From Bacillus sp. Marseille-P3661 (GTDB lineage Bacteria > Bacillota > Bacilli > Bacillales > Bacillaceae_J), in NCBI RefSeq assembly GCF_900240995.1, contig NZ_LT965953.1, forward strand, positions 1,342,044 through 1,406,043: DNA of 64,000 bases, in the 5' to 3' direction. How positions within the stretch are numbered: the first letter of the stretch is position 1; the number at the start of each line of letters is the position of its first letter. Positions 18,344 to 26,904 of this stretch are shown here, piece after piece. A program made the translations under genes and the position numbers. The notes beneath the pieces were generated by a model. It saw only the letters and a list, made by a program, of their open reading frames with translations. It was not told the origin of the DNA and did not search any database.

Positions 18344-21300
18344 TTAATCTCTACACTCGTTAACTAGCTTATACCAAGTTAAGTTTCTCGTATTGTAGTC
18401 TCCCTTTGGGAAGTTATAATAAAAAAAATTCTTCTTTGCTCTTGTCATTGCAACATAAAGGATTCTTGTTTCCTCATTTATTTTTTCACGTTTTTCTTTT
18501 GTTACCTCTTTTATGAAGTTTTCATTTTCAACATAGTTAAATCGGTTCCTGTTATTCCGTTCATCCGATTCAAACCTTATTGAATAGCCTACCTCGTTAT
18601 TTTCTAAAACAAGTACTTCAACATCTCCACCTTTACGAACATTTTCGATATCACGATTGGTATACGGAATAATGACTGTATCAAATTCAAGTCCCTTTGA
18701 CTTATGAATCGTCATACAATAAATACGCTTTTGATTTGGATCAACTTCGACATCTTGTCTATTTTCTACATTTTGTTTTGTTAGTATCATAATTTTTAAA
18801 TATTGCTCGATTAAATTAATTGTTATATATTCACTCTCCGAGATAGTGGACAATTTCTCAAATAAGAGATCGAGGTTATATTTATATAGCCGTAAATTGT
18901 GACCTTTTGCTGCATTTGAAAGATCCAGCTGTTGAGCATAATTTTTCCAAGGGTCAATATCGGTTAGAATAGTACGTAATACAGATAAAACGGGTTTGTA
19001 TTTTAGTTGCATTATATAGTCGTTCCACCCCTTAATAGGAGGATTCTTGTAAAATAAATCTACTAATTGAGATGTATTTTTTTTATTTTCATAAGCCCTT
19101 TCGTATGGAAATTCTGTTTTAATGTAGGCTGTTGAATACAAATTGTATAGATGACGAGCAGAATAAGGATTTCGTAATGCAAGTACTAATTTGTAGAAAT
19201 CTAATGTAGAATCTAGCTGAAATAAGTTCCCGCCAACATCAGTTTCGATGTATCCATTTAAGTCTTTTCGCTTTAAGCCAATTTGCTTAATTTTCTCTAC
19301 ATCACTATTTTCACGAACCAAAATACCAATTGACCCTTTTGCATTTAGCTTCTCTATCTCGTTATTAAGTAAGGTGACGAGGTGATCTTCCAGTTCTTTT
19401 TCATTAGTAAGATCGAACCCTCGGAAAAAGTCATTAGAATTCTCATTTTTATTAATATGACTTGTAAGCGTATCCTCTTTTCCGTATTGAAGTTTCGGAT
19501 GTTTCCCTTTACCCCATTGTTGAAAGATGCTTTCAAATCTCTCTAATAAATATTTGTCTGAGCGATAGTTCTTTGCTAAATGGTAGGAAATCCCCCAATT
19601 CTTCGTATCTCCTACTAGTTGATCAAACGCTCTTGATTCCGCACCCCTAAAGCGGTAAATACATTGCTTAATGTCTCCAACACAGAAAAACTTATAGTTT
19701 AGTAGGGTTTGAAATTGTTTTAATAGTTTTATTTGAACATCGTCCGTATCTTGGAACTCATCGACAAACACATACTTCACTCTGTTTTTAAATACTTCTG
19801 TTTCCGCCTTTAGTGAAGCGAACCGTTCAGGGTCTAGCATAATAGTTTTAATGCGAACCATTAAATCTTTTAACCTTAGTAGGTTTTGGTTATTAAAATA
19901 ATCCACTAAGTGATTTTCTGCCTTCTTTAATACCTTTTGTATTAAGTGGTCTAGCTCCTCATTGCTAGAGTTCCCAAATGTTAAAGTATCATTTACAAGA
20001 TCTACATTTTTATTGTCTAATTTGTCAAGAAACTGCTTTAATCGTTTTCGCAAATGATACGTACTCGTATTCAAGTCAGCAAGTAATTGTGGGTCACCTT
20101 CTAACTCTTGATTAATATAATCATCTAGAACATCTTCAATAAACTTAGTACGTTCATACTTTCCTGTAACAATGCGAAACTTTTTACCAAGACCAATCTT
20201 CGAGGCATAGTTTTGTAGAATGCGTTTTGCTAATGAGTGAATGGTAGAAATGTTCATATCACTAATAATTTCAATCATTTCAAAAAATTCACGATTTCGT
20301 GTTAAAAGAAAATAGTTTTTAAAATTTTCTTGAAGGCGTTTCTTCATATTCATCGCAGCTTCATTTGTAAAGGTAATAAGTACAATTGCTTCTTTTAACT
20401 GGTCAGCCGTTAACCCATGCTCATAAATCAGAAAGTTAATTCTAGATACCATCGAATACGTTTTTCCTGTACCGGCACCCGCTTTAATATTTATGTTTGT
20501 ATTGATAGGAGCATGTTCAATTAAATATTGATCCTTGTTAAATTCACTATTGTTATGAAAAGCATTTAAACGTTCTTCATATTTCGCTACTTCCTCTGCA
20601 TCGCCATTAAAAATCTCAAAAGAGGAGTGTGGCCGTTCATTAATATAAGCGATTTGAAAATTAAATGTACGAATGCAGTTATCCGTTATTTCGGTTTCAT
20701 CAAATAGAAACCTTGGATCGATTTTCTGTTCCTTCATATATTTTTCAAAGTTTGATTTAAATTTGTTTAGTAGCTCTCTTTTTCTTGAAATAAAATAGAG
20801 TTTAGTACCATTTATCCATTTCTTAAAGTATTTTAACATCTCTTCTTCGTTTACATCTTCAGAGATATAACGCAATAATGAGTAAATTTTCCTTTTAGAA
20901 TCTACATCTTTTTTCGATTGTTCTTTTTTGATTAATTTAGGTAACGATGCATTAATTTGCTCATCTGTTTCAAATAGTCTTCTGAATTCAAGCATATGTT
21001 GAAAATGGAACTTATCTGTGGACTTCTTTTCATTTATACTCTGAAATAAGGACAGAATTTTATTTTTTAATTTTTCACCGTCCAACATATCCTCTTTTAC
21101 AATTGTTTGTTCAATTGAAGAAACTATGTCCATCCGCTTTTTAGCAAAGGTTTTTTCTTGCATATTTGGATAGCAGACCATAGGGATTACCAGGAAGTTT
21201 TTATTCAATTTTTTTTGAACTAAGTTAACTAAATTATATTGATATCGCTCAGCCTGGTATAACGGTGAGTTTTCTGAGGTTTCCATCCCTGATAATGGCT

Positions 21301-21535
21301 GGAATAAAATACTATTATTGTCTTCTACGGTTAAGTGTTCGCCTGTCCACCCTTTCACCTCTATTACCGCAATTCCTTTATCTGGAACAAGCAGGGCAAT
21401 ATCAAAGCGGTGATGGTTCACTTGATAATTAAAGTAACAAATATAGTCAGCTGGTAAAGTATGCTTTATTATAGTATATACAATTTCTTCTGCATCATTT
21501 TTAAAATCTGGTTGTTTAGGATAAATAATCGCCAA
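18344..21535 (-). CDS. NERD-domain SF1A (UvrD/AddA-like) helicase
   Basis: 1063 aa starting at TTG after AGGGGGATG. Residues about 30-130 form a NERD nuclease-related domain with D45, E59 and K61 (FDIALLVPDKGIAVIEVKGW). A linker follows, then a complete SF1A helicase: Walker A KAGAGTGKTYS (351-361), Walker B FVDEFQDT, GDIKQCIYRFRGAE, KNYRSD, TIHKSKGLEFDTVI and YVAMTRAKK. It should unwind or translocate on DNA, with the N-terminal domain nicking. It is the first gene of a three-gene operon with the AddB-like protein. Similar NERD-helicase fusions are common in phage-defence loci. Whether the three genes match a named system I cannot say. Confidence 0.87.
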   Translation of the reverse strand: MAIIYPKQPDFKNDAEEIVYTIIKHTLPADYICYFNYQVNHHRFDIALLVPDKGIAVIEVKGWTGEHLTVEDNNSILFQPLSGMETSENSPLYQAERYQYNLVNLVQKKLNKNFLVIPMVCYPNMQEKTFAKKRMDIVSSIEQTIVKEDMLDGEKLKNKILSLFQSINEKKSTDKFHFQHMLEFRRLFETDEQINASLPKLIKKEQSKKDVDSKRKIYSLLRYISEDVNEEEMLKYFKKWINGTKLYFISRKRELLNKFKSNFEKYMKEQKIDPRFLFDETEITDNCIRTFNFQIAYINERPHSSFEIFNGDAEEVAKYEERLNAFHNNSEFNKDQYLIEHAPINTNINIKAGAGTGKTYSMVSRINFLIYEHGLTADQLKEAIVLITFTNEAAMNMKKRLQENFKNYFLLTRNREFFEMIEIISDMNISTIHSLAKRILQNYASKIGLGKKFRIVTGKYERTKFIEDVLDDYINQELEGDPQLLADLNTSTYHLRKRLKQFLDKLDNKNVDLVNDTLTFGNSSNEELDHLIQKVLKKAENHLVDYFNNQNLLRLKDLMVRIKTIMLDPERFASLKAETEVFKNRVKYVFVDEFQDTDDVQIKLLKQFQTLLNYKFFCVGDIKQCIYRFRGAESRAFDQLVGDTKNWGISYHLAKNYRSDKYLLERFESIFQQWGKGKHPKLQYGKEDTLTSHINKNENSNDFFRGFDLTNEKELEDHLVTLLNNEIEKLNAKGSIGILVRENSDVEKIKQIGLKRKDLNGYIETDVGGNLFQLDSTLDFYKLVLALRNPYSARHLYNLYSTAYIKTEFPYERAYENKKNTSQLVDLFYKNPPIKGWNDYIMQLKYKPVLSVLRTILTDIDPWKNYAQQLDLSNAAKGHNLRLYKYNLDLLFEKLSTISESEYITINLIEQYLKIMILTKQNVENRQDVEVDPNQKRIYCMTIHKSKGLEFDTVIIPYTNRDIENVRKGGDVEVLVLENNEVGYSIRFESDERNNRNRFNYVENENFIKEVTKEKREKINEETRILYVAMTRAKKNFFYYNFPKGDYNTRNLTWYKLVNECRD

Positions 21536-22705
21536 AATACATCCCCCTTATAAGACACAGGTAATAGTCAATTTTTTCTCTTGCTCTTCTCGAGACAGTA
21601 TTTTCAGTCACTCTACTGCTTTACTTCATTGTCGATATCGATAAACCTCTTATACACTTGTTAGTAACATATTAGACAAATTAATAATTAACGGCCCACA
21701 ATATCAATTTTTGCTTCGCTAGGCCAGCTACTCAAGTTAAAAATACGTTGATTATGATCAGATAGAAACATTAGATTGTTAGATAATGACTTCGTAAGTA
21801 AAGATAATACTTTAACTATATAGGTGAAAGGTATTGCGCCTTATAGACAATAATCAAAACGTACTTCGATTGGAATGGAACCCCACACTTTTTATCACTC
21901 ACTAGGACAAGGACATATGGATACGGAAATGGTTCGTTTACCAACCCTTACAGAACGCTCATAAAGTTACCCTGTGCATAAAAGTTACGTTTAAAAAATA
22001 TTCTTCTATAATACAAATTATGTACCATTATACTATGGAACGAGGGACAGGTCTATTGACCTAGTGAAGTTTGTTGGGACTTTGGTCAAGCTTGATTCAA
22101 TGTGGCATGGATAACACATTATCCCATAATGGTGAGTTACTAAGTATTTGTTTTAACAGAAGTTGAGTGGATAAAGGTGGCATTTCACTTATAACACTTT
22201 TCATATCCTAAGCGAATTGAAATTACGAATCCTCTGTAAATTTTACTAATTATTCAATGAAACCCTTATCAAGCCATTAGTAGAACCTTTATGAATGTAA
22301 CTTTTTAATTGTGACTATTAGGAGAGTTAAAAAAACAGCACTAAAGAACTTGCTTGCTTCTTGATTTATTTGTTTCAATTTGAATCATGCATTAAAGATT
22401 TGCCTAACTTTTTTTGGGTGTGGCACAGAGTTTAATCCGACAGTGTTATTTCTAAAATTCAGCGTTCACTTTGACAACTAATAAAATGGCAGAGCAATAG
22501 TTACAATTATTACTTAGTTATTTCCTCGAAAAGCAGAAAAACTGACAATTTCCAACCAACTAATGCGGAAATTCTTTTCAATATTATGTCACATAATGCA
22601 CAATTGTTTTTTTCTATAGGAATTTTATTTCTTTTATATGTTAAAATTAAAATAATATATATTTTTTACTAAAATAAATTACCGATTCAATAAAGGGTGT
22701 AAGAT
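21536..22705. other. Long intergenic region without a supported gene
   Basis: About 1.17 kb between the NERD-helicase start and the small plus-strand gene. Short protein-like runs occur (for example 27 codons near 21879-21960), but all are broken by stops, so decayed DNA is likely. A small palindrome, CATTATCCCATAATG, lies near 22118. The last 100 bp are very AT-rich and should hold the promoter of the downstream small-protein/dndDE-like operon. No RNA gene was recognised. Confidence 0.4.
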
Positions 22706-22891
22706 ATGAAAGAAATTAAAAAAAGAGAAATTGAATTATTAGCAAAAGTTTGCAATCAAAATAATATCTCTTTAAAGTTGGCACGTGAGATTATCCGTGC
22801 CTCTGAAAAATTCTCATATGAAAATGTTAGTCAAGGTAACCGCATTAATGAATATCAAGAGTTAATTGACTATTTTTCAAAAAATAATTAG
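22706..22891 (+). CDS. DNA-modification-associated small protein (61 aa)
   Basis: 61 aa, helical and charged, with AAAGGGTG upstream of the ATG. It precedes a DndD-like gene by 14 bp and opens a three-gene operon. It aligns with the 57-aa protein encoded at 44924-45097, which also sits directly before a DndD-like SMC gene. The shared part is E-K-x(5-6)-N-x-(x)-Q-G-x-x-I (SEKFSYENVSQGNRI here, AEKEILHRKNLQGTNI there). This suggests a common family of small partners for DndD-type ATPases. Molecular role unknown; an adaptor for the ATPase is the simplest guess. Confidence 0.72.
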   Translation: MKEIKKREIELLAKVCNQNNISLKLAREIIRASEKFSYENVSQGNRINEYQELIDYFSKNN

Positions 22892-22905
22892 CAAGGTGAT
22901 TGTTC

Positions 22906-24921
22906 ATGTTATTAAAAAAACTTATATTTGATAATTTTAAAACGTATTATGGTGTTCAAGAAGTTAACTTATATATACCTAAAGAGATTAGAGAGGAAAA
23001 AGGAAAAAACCTCATTTTACTAGGTGGATTAAACGGAGCAGGGAAAACCACTATTCTTAAGGCTATAACCTATGTTCTTTTTGGTAAACGTGGAATGACG
23101 GAACAGGAACATAAACGGGTGTTTTCAAACGTTATTAACAATACATTCTATGATGAAGGGGGCAGAAACTGTTCTGTTTCGTTAGTTATAGAAACTGACA
23201 AAGGTGAAGAATGGAACTTAAAAGTGAAATGGTATTTTGACCATTTAAAAAGAGTTAGCCACGAAGAACGGGAACTTTATGTCAGAAAGCCAAATGCAAC
23301 ACACTCAAAACATGCACGAATTGATAATATTGAAGCTTATAACAAACTAATCGATAAAATTATCCCCTATCACGCTGCACCATTCTTTATTTTTGATGGT
23401 GAGGAAATCAAGGATATTGTGCTACGGCAAAATAGTGAAGAAATGAAAGAAGCAATCCATAAAATTACCGGAATGGACGCTTATAAGCAAATGTTAATCG
23501 ATCTTCGTTCACTTAAAAGTTCTATCGAAAATAAATTGGCACGATCAGTTAGCCAAATTAAATTAAAAAACATTGAGACTGAGTTGGACGAAATTAATGG
23601 AACAATTAAAACACTTGAAGTCAGAAAAGACAAACTGTCTTCCGAAGTTCGTAAATACGAAAAACTAATAAGTGATGCAAAACAAGAACGCAATCAAAAA
23701 ATTTCACAAAATTCAAAATCACGAGAAGCAATAGTTAAGCAACAATCCCGCACTGCCACTGAGATTGAACATGCAAAAAAAGAGTTACATGATTTTTTAC
23801 AACACAATATGCTTAATATTATTCTGCGTAATAAAATCTTGAACTTAAAAAAACAACTTAAACTTGAAAATGAATTAAGTCATAAGAGGATCTTACAAAC
23901 TGCTTCTTTGACACCCTATAGAAATTTTATGGATCAGTTACTGAATAAGGATATTGATCCACCCTTATCTTCCGAGCAACTATCGCAAATTAAACAGTTA
24001 GGTGAAGAAATTTGGATAAAAGAAAACAAGATAAGAAATACGATACCCAATGATACAAAAGAAATCCATGACATATCAAACAATGATTACACATATTTAA
24101 CAACAATTTCACCAAAAGATAAAAGCCAAATTTCAAACTTAATTAATAGGATTGATAAATTAGAACAAGATTTAAAAGATCTAGAAGTAAAAATTCGTAA
24201 TGCACCTGAAGCTGTTAATATCGATGATGAAAACAACAAAATTGATATATTAGTAAAAAAATTAGGTGAAATCAATTTAAAATATAAAACACTCACAAAG
24301 AAGTTAAACGCAGCGCTAGATGAAAAAACGAGTTTATTAAATAAATTAACCAGATTATCAGGTCAAGATGAAAACCTAGAAGAGCTCCAAGAGCGTAATA
24401 TACAAGTAGAGCAAACTATTAAGGCAATGACTCAGTATGTTACTGAAATGACCAAGATGAAAGCTACTTATATAAAAGAAGAATTTTCATCTATGTTACA
24501 AAAGCTTTTTAGGAAGCAAGATGAATTCGGAAAGATTGAATTTGATATAGAGACTTACACAATTCGTTTGTACAATGATCGTATGCAGGAGATTAGCATT
24601 CAAGATCGCTCCGCTGGTGAAATGCAAATGATTTCTTCTGCTTTAATTTGGGCCTTAACAAAAGCGTCTGACCTATCTTTACCAATGGTGATTGATACAC
24701 CTCTTGGTCGATTGGATAGTTACCATCGAAACCGATTAATTAATTTTTATTATAAAGAGCTCAGTGATCAAGTTATTATCTTATCTACTGATACTGAGAT
24801 TACTGAAGAATATGTCAAAGTTATGGAAGAACATTCCTATAAACAATATATGCTAGATTATGATGAAACAAAGAAATATACGATTATTCGTGACGGATAT
24901 TTCAACTTTATTAAAGGGTGA
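22906..24921 (+). CDS. DndD-like SMC/Rad50-type ATPase (second, divergent copy)
   Basis: 671 aa. N-terminal ATPase half with LLGGLNGAGKTTILKAI (Walker A, about 38-54) and the DndD hallmark FFIFDGEEI. A long coiled coil spans about 190-530. The C-terminal half has the ABC signature RSAGEMQMI and Walker B LPMVIDTPLGRLDSYHRN. The ATG at 22906 follows AAGGTGATTGTTC. It shares architecture and motifs with the canonical DndD at 38828-40813 but is clearly divergent. In Dnd systems DndD is the ATPase of the sulfur-modification complex. This copy pairs with a DndE-like protein but has no DndC nearby, so it may borrow the other cluster's sulfur transfer or act in restriction. Confidence 0.87.
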   Translation: MLLKKLIFDNFKTYYGVQEVNLYIPKEIREEKGKNLILLGGLNGAGKTTILKAITYVLFGKRGMTEQEHKRVFSNVINNTFYDEGGRNCSVSLVIETDKGEEWNLKVKWYFDHLKRVSHEERELYVRKPNATHSKHARIDNIEAYNKLIDKIIPYHAAPFFIFDGEEIKDIVLRQNSEEMKEAIHKITGMDAYKQMLIDLRSLKSSIENKLARSVSQIKLKNIETELDEINGTIKTLEVRKDKLSSEVRKYEKLISDAKQERNQKISQNSKSREAIVKQQSRTATEIEHAKKELHDFLQHNMLNIILRNKILNLKKQLKLENELSHKRILQTASLTPYRNFMDQLLNKDIDPPLSSEQLSQIKQLGEEIWIKENKIRNTIPNDTKEIHDISNNDYTYLTTISPKDKSQISNLINRIDKLEQDLKDLEVKIRNAPEAVNIDDENNKIDILVKKLGEINLKYKTLTKKLNAALDEKTSLLNKLTRLSGQDENLEELQERNIQVEQTIKAMTQYVTEMTKMKATYIKEEFSSMLQKLFRKQDEFGKIEFDIETYTIRLYNDRMQEISIQDRSAGEMQMISSALIWALTKASDLSLPMVIDTPLGRLDSYHRNRLINFYYKELSDQVIILSTDTEITEEYVKVMEEHSYKQYMLDYDETKKYTIIRDGYFNFIKG

Positions 24922-24925
24922 TGAA

Positions 24926-25294
24926 ATGGCAAATCGGAGAATGACTCTTTCGGAGGAAGGAAAACAAATTTTGGATATGATCGCTGATACGCTAGAAGTT
25001 GAGAGACCTATGGCTGTTAAAATTGCACTCTCCAAAGGAATAGCAGTTTCAGATGGTCCAGTAACTGAAGATTACCCAGGTGGAAAGAATAAGTGGACGA
25101 TCCCAGACAATATCATCAAGGATAAAGAGTTTTTACTTTTCAAACATTTAATCATTAATGAAGTATCCTCTTCTTTAGACGAGGATCAGCTTCACAAGCA
25201 CATGTTAGCATTTATTGAAAAAGGATTAAGAAGATTAAAGCAAGACTTTGAAAATAAAAATTCAATCGAAGATTTCAGACTTGTAATATTATAA
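24926..25294 (+). CDS. DndE-like protein (second copy)
   Basis: 122 aa. The ATG at 24926 begins 5 nt after the dndD-like stop and follows AAAGGGTGATGAA. The sequence (MTLSEEGKQILDMIADTLEVERP, HLIINEVSSSLDEDQLHKHMLAFIEKGLRRL) matches the general DndE/DUF1832 pattern: an N-terminal ribbon-helix-like half and a helical half ending in a basic stretch. DndE is a small partner of DndC/DndD that binds nicked DNA. Sequence similarity to the second DndE in this window (40810-41181) is limited to this layout, so family membership is likely but not certain. The operon ends at the palindromic terminator immediately downstream. Confidence 0.72.
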   Translation: MANRRMTLSEEGKQILDMIADTLEVERPMAVKIALSKGIAVSDGPVTEDYPGGKNKWTIPDNIIKDKEFLLFKHLIINEVSSSLDEDQLHKHMLAFIEKGLRRLKQDFENKNSIEDFRLVIL

Positions 25295-25295
25295 A

Positions 25296-25315
25296 AAACC
25301 CACCAAGGTGGGTTT
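25296..25315. terminator. Terminator palindrome, left copy of a 20-bp duplication
   Basis: AAACCCACC/GGTGGGTTT forms a 9-bp stem right after the dndE-like stop. An identical copy at 26883-26902 lies just before the dptH stop. Before the IS1182 insertion this was one bidirectional terminator between convergent dndE-like and dptH genes. The duplication is best read as the target-site duplication of the element. Confidence 0.8.
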
Positions 25316-26882
25316 CAGGCTGTCGAGAAACCCTCGACAGTCTATTTTTTTCATCATTAACTTTAACAATTCACCGCGTTAATTTGGTATAATATAGGTA
25401 ATATAGATAGGATGGTGATTAGTATGTTTAACACTAGAAAAAATACTCAAAACGAAGTTGAATTTGTATCTATGGAAGACCTTGTCCCTGAAGATCATCT
25501 ATTAAGAAAAATCGATAAGTACATAGACTTTTCATTTATTCCAGAAAGAGTTCGACCGTACTATTGCGAAGATAATGGACGTCCTTCGTTGGATCCACTT
25601 ATTTTATTTAAGATGATGTTTATTGGTTATATTTACGGTATCCGTTCAGAAAGACAACTTGAACGTGAAATACAAATGAACATTGCTTACCGCTGGTTTC
25701 TTGGTCTTAAATTAACTGATCCAGTGCCACACCACTCCACTATAAGTTGGAACCGTCGAATGCGTTTTAAAGATACTGACATTTTTCAAGAGATCTTTGA
25801 TGAAAGTGTTATGCAAGCCATTAATCACAAAATGGTTGGTGGGAGAGTCTTGTTTACTGATTCAACTCATTTAAAGGCAAATGCAAATAAGCATAAATTC
25901 ATAAAAGAAGAAGTTGAAGTGGAGACACGTGAATATGTAGAGGAATTAAATAAAGCCATTGAGGAAGATCGAGTAAAATATGGAAAAAAGCCTCTAAAGG
26001 AAAAAGAGGAGGTGAATGAAACGAAAGAAATCCGGAAGAGTACAACTGATCCGGATTGTGGATTTATGTCACGTGATAATAAGCAAGAAATGTTCTGTTA
26101 TCTAGACCACCGTACAACCGATATTAAATACAATATTATAACAGATGCCTTTGTAACTCCCGGTAATGTCCATGATTCAGTTCCTTATCTCAAGCGATTA
26201 GATCGTCAAATCTCACGATTTGATTTTAACGTAGAAGCGGTGGCACTAGATTCTGGATACTTAACAAATCCAATATGTAAGGGATTATTTGATCGTGAGA
26301 TCTTTGGTGTAATTGCCCACAGAAGATATCAACCGACAAGAGGACTTTTTCAAAAGTGGAAATTTACATATGATGCGGATACAGATGTATATGTCTGTCC
26401 CAATGGTGAACAATTAAATTATCGTACCACAACAAGGGAAGGATATCGTGAATATAAATCCGACTCTAAAAAATGTACAAATTGCCCTCTCCTACAACAA
26501 TGTACACGGTCAAAAAATAAGCAAAAAGTGGTCACCCGACATGTTTGGGAAGAACATAAAGAGAAGGTGAGACTTAACCGATTATCTTCAGGAGGAAAAA
26601 TTCTTTATAAATATAGAAAAGAAACCGTAGAGCGAAGCTTTGCAGATTCAAAAGAACTGCATGGGCTTCGCTACTGCCGGTTACGAGGAATTAAAAATGC
26701 AAGTGAGCAAGTGCTACTTACAGCAGCTTGCCAGAATATGAAAAAGATTGCCAACCATCTGGCGAAACTTGGCTAGGTGGTTGGGAGTGATATTTTCTTA
26801 TTCTATCTCATATTTATATTAGGTTAATTTTCATTAAACAAAAAAGAGTGTAGAGAAAAAATACCCCTTTCTCTACACTCTG
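25316..26882 (+). mobile_element. IS1182-family insertion sequence
   Basis: 1567 bp flanked by identical 20-bp palindromic copies. Terminal inverted repeats CAGGCTGTCGAGAAA (left) and CAGAGTGTAGAGAAA (right, reverse complement) match at 12 of 15 positions. Each end carries its own hairpin: CTGTCGAG/CTCGACAG at 25320-25340, followed by TCTATTTTTTT, and a 13-bp stem at 26846-26880. These can stop read-through in and out. IS1182 elements are known to insert in palindromes with long, variable duplications, which fits here. Confidence 0.88.
25424..26776 (+). CDS. IS1182-family transposase (DDE)
   Basis: 450 aa from the ATG at 25424 (ribosome site GGATGGTGATTAGT). N-terminal DUF772-type region (RPSLDPLILFKMMFIGYIYGI and HSTISWNRRMRF), then the DDE catalytic domain with FTDSTHLKANANKHK, VALDSGYL and the E motif ETVERSFADSKELHGLRYCRLRG. 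A four-cysteine segment (CPNGEQ, KCTNCPLLQQC) lies before the last motif. Intact and full length, so possibly mobile. It has no functional tie to the Dnd genes around it. Confidence 0.93.
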   Translation: MFNTRKNTQNEVEFVSMEDLVPEDHLLRKIDKYIDFSFIPERVRPYYCEDNGRPSLDPLILFKMMFIGYIYGIRSERQLEREIQMNIAYRWFLGLKLTDPVPHHSTISWNRRMRFKDTDIFQEIFDESVMQAINHKMVGGRVLFTDSTHLKANANKHKFIKEEVEVETREYVEELNKAIEEDRVKYGKKPLKEKEEVNETKEIRKSTTDPDCGFMSRDNKQEMFCYLDHRTTDIKYNIITDAFVTPGNVHDSVPYLKRLDRQISRFDFNVEAVALDSGYLTNPICKGLFDREIFGVIAHRRYQPTRGLFQKWKFTYDADTDVYVCPNGEQLNYRTTTREGYREYKSDSKKCTNCPLLQQCTRSKNKQKVVTRHVWEEHKEKVRLNRLSSGGKILYKYRKETVERSFADSKELHGLRYCRLRGIKNASEQVLLTAACQNMKKIANHLAKLG

Positions 26883-26902
26883 AAACCCACCAAGGTGGGT
26901 TT
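26883..26902. terminator. Terminator palindrome, right copy of the 20-bp duplication
   Basis: Identical to 25296-25315; on the plus strand it is followed by TTTTTTT. It sits 2 bp from the dptH stop codon and therefore serves dptH on the minus strand, while the left copy serves the dndE-like gene. Confidence 0.8.
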
Positions 26903-26904
26903 TT

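Noticed and set aside
15609-21535. Ordinary AddAB (RexAB) pair
   Set aside because: The helicase carries an N-terminal NERD domain rather than the AddA C-terminal nuclease, and the AddB-like subunit lacks visible P-loop and nuclease residues.
22200-22600. Possible regulatory RNA in the long gap before the second DndDE trio
   Set aside because: Only short palindromes seen; no strong stem with T-run or recognisable riboswitch core.
24860-24925. Upstream start for the second DndE-like gene
   Set aside because: It would overlap the DndD-like gene by 62 bp; the ATG at 24926 directly follows AAAGGGTGATGAA and gives a normal DndE length.
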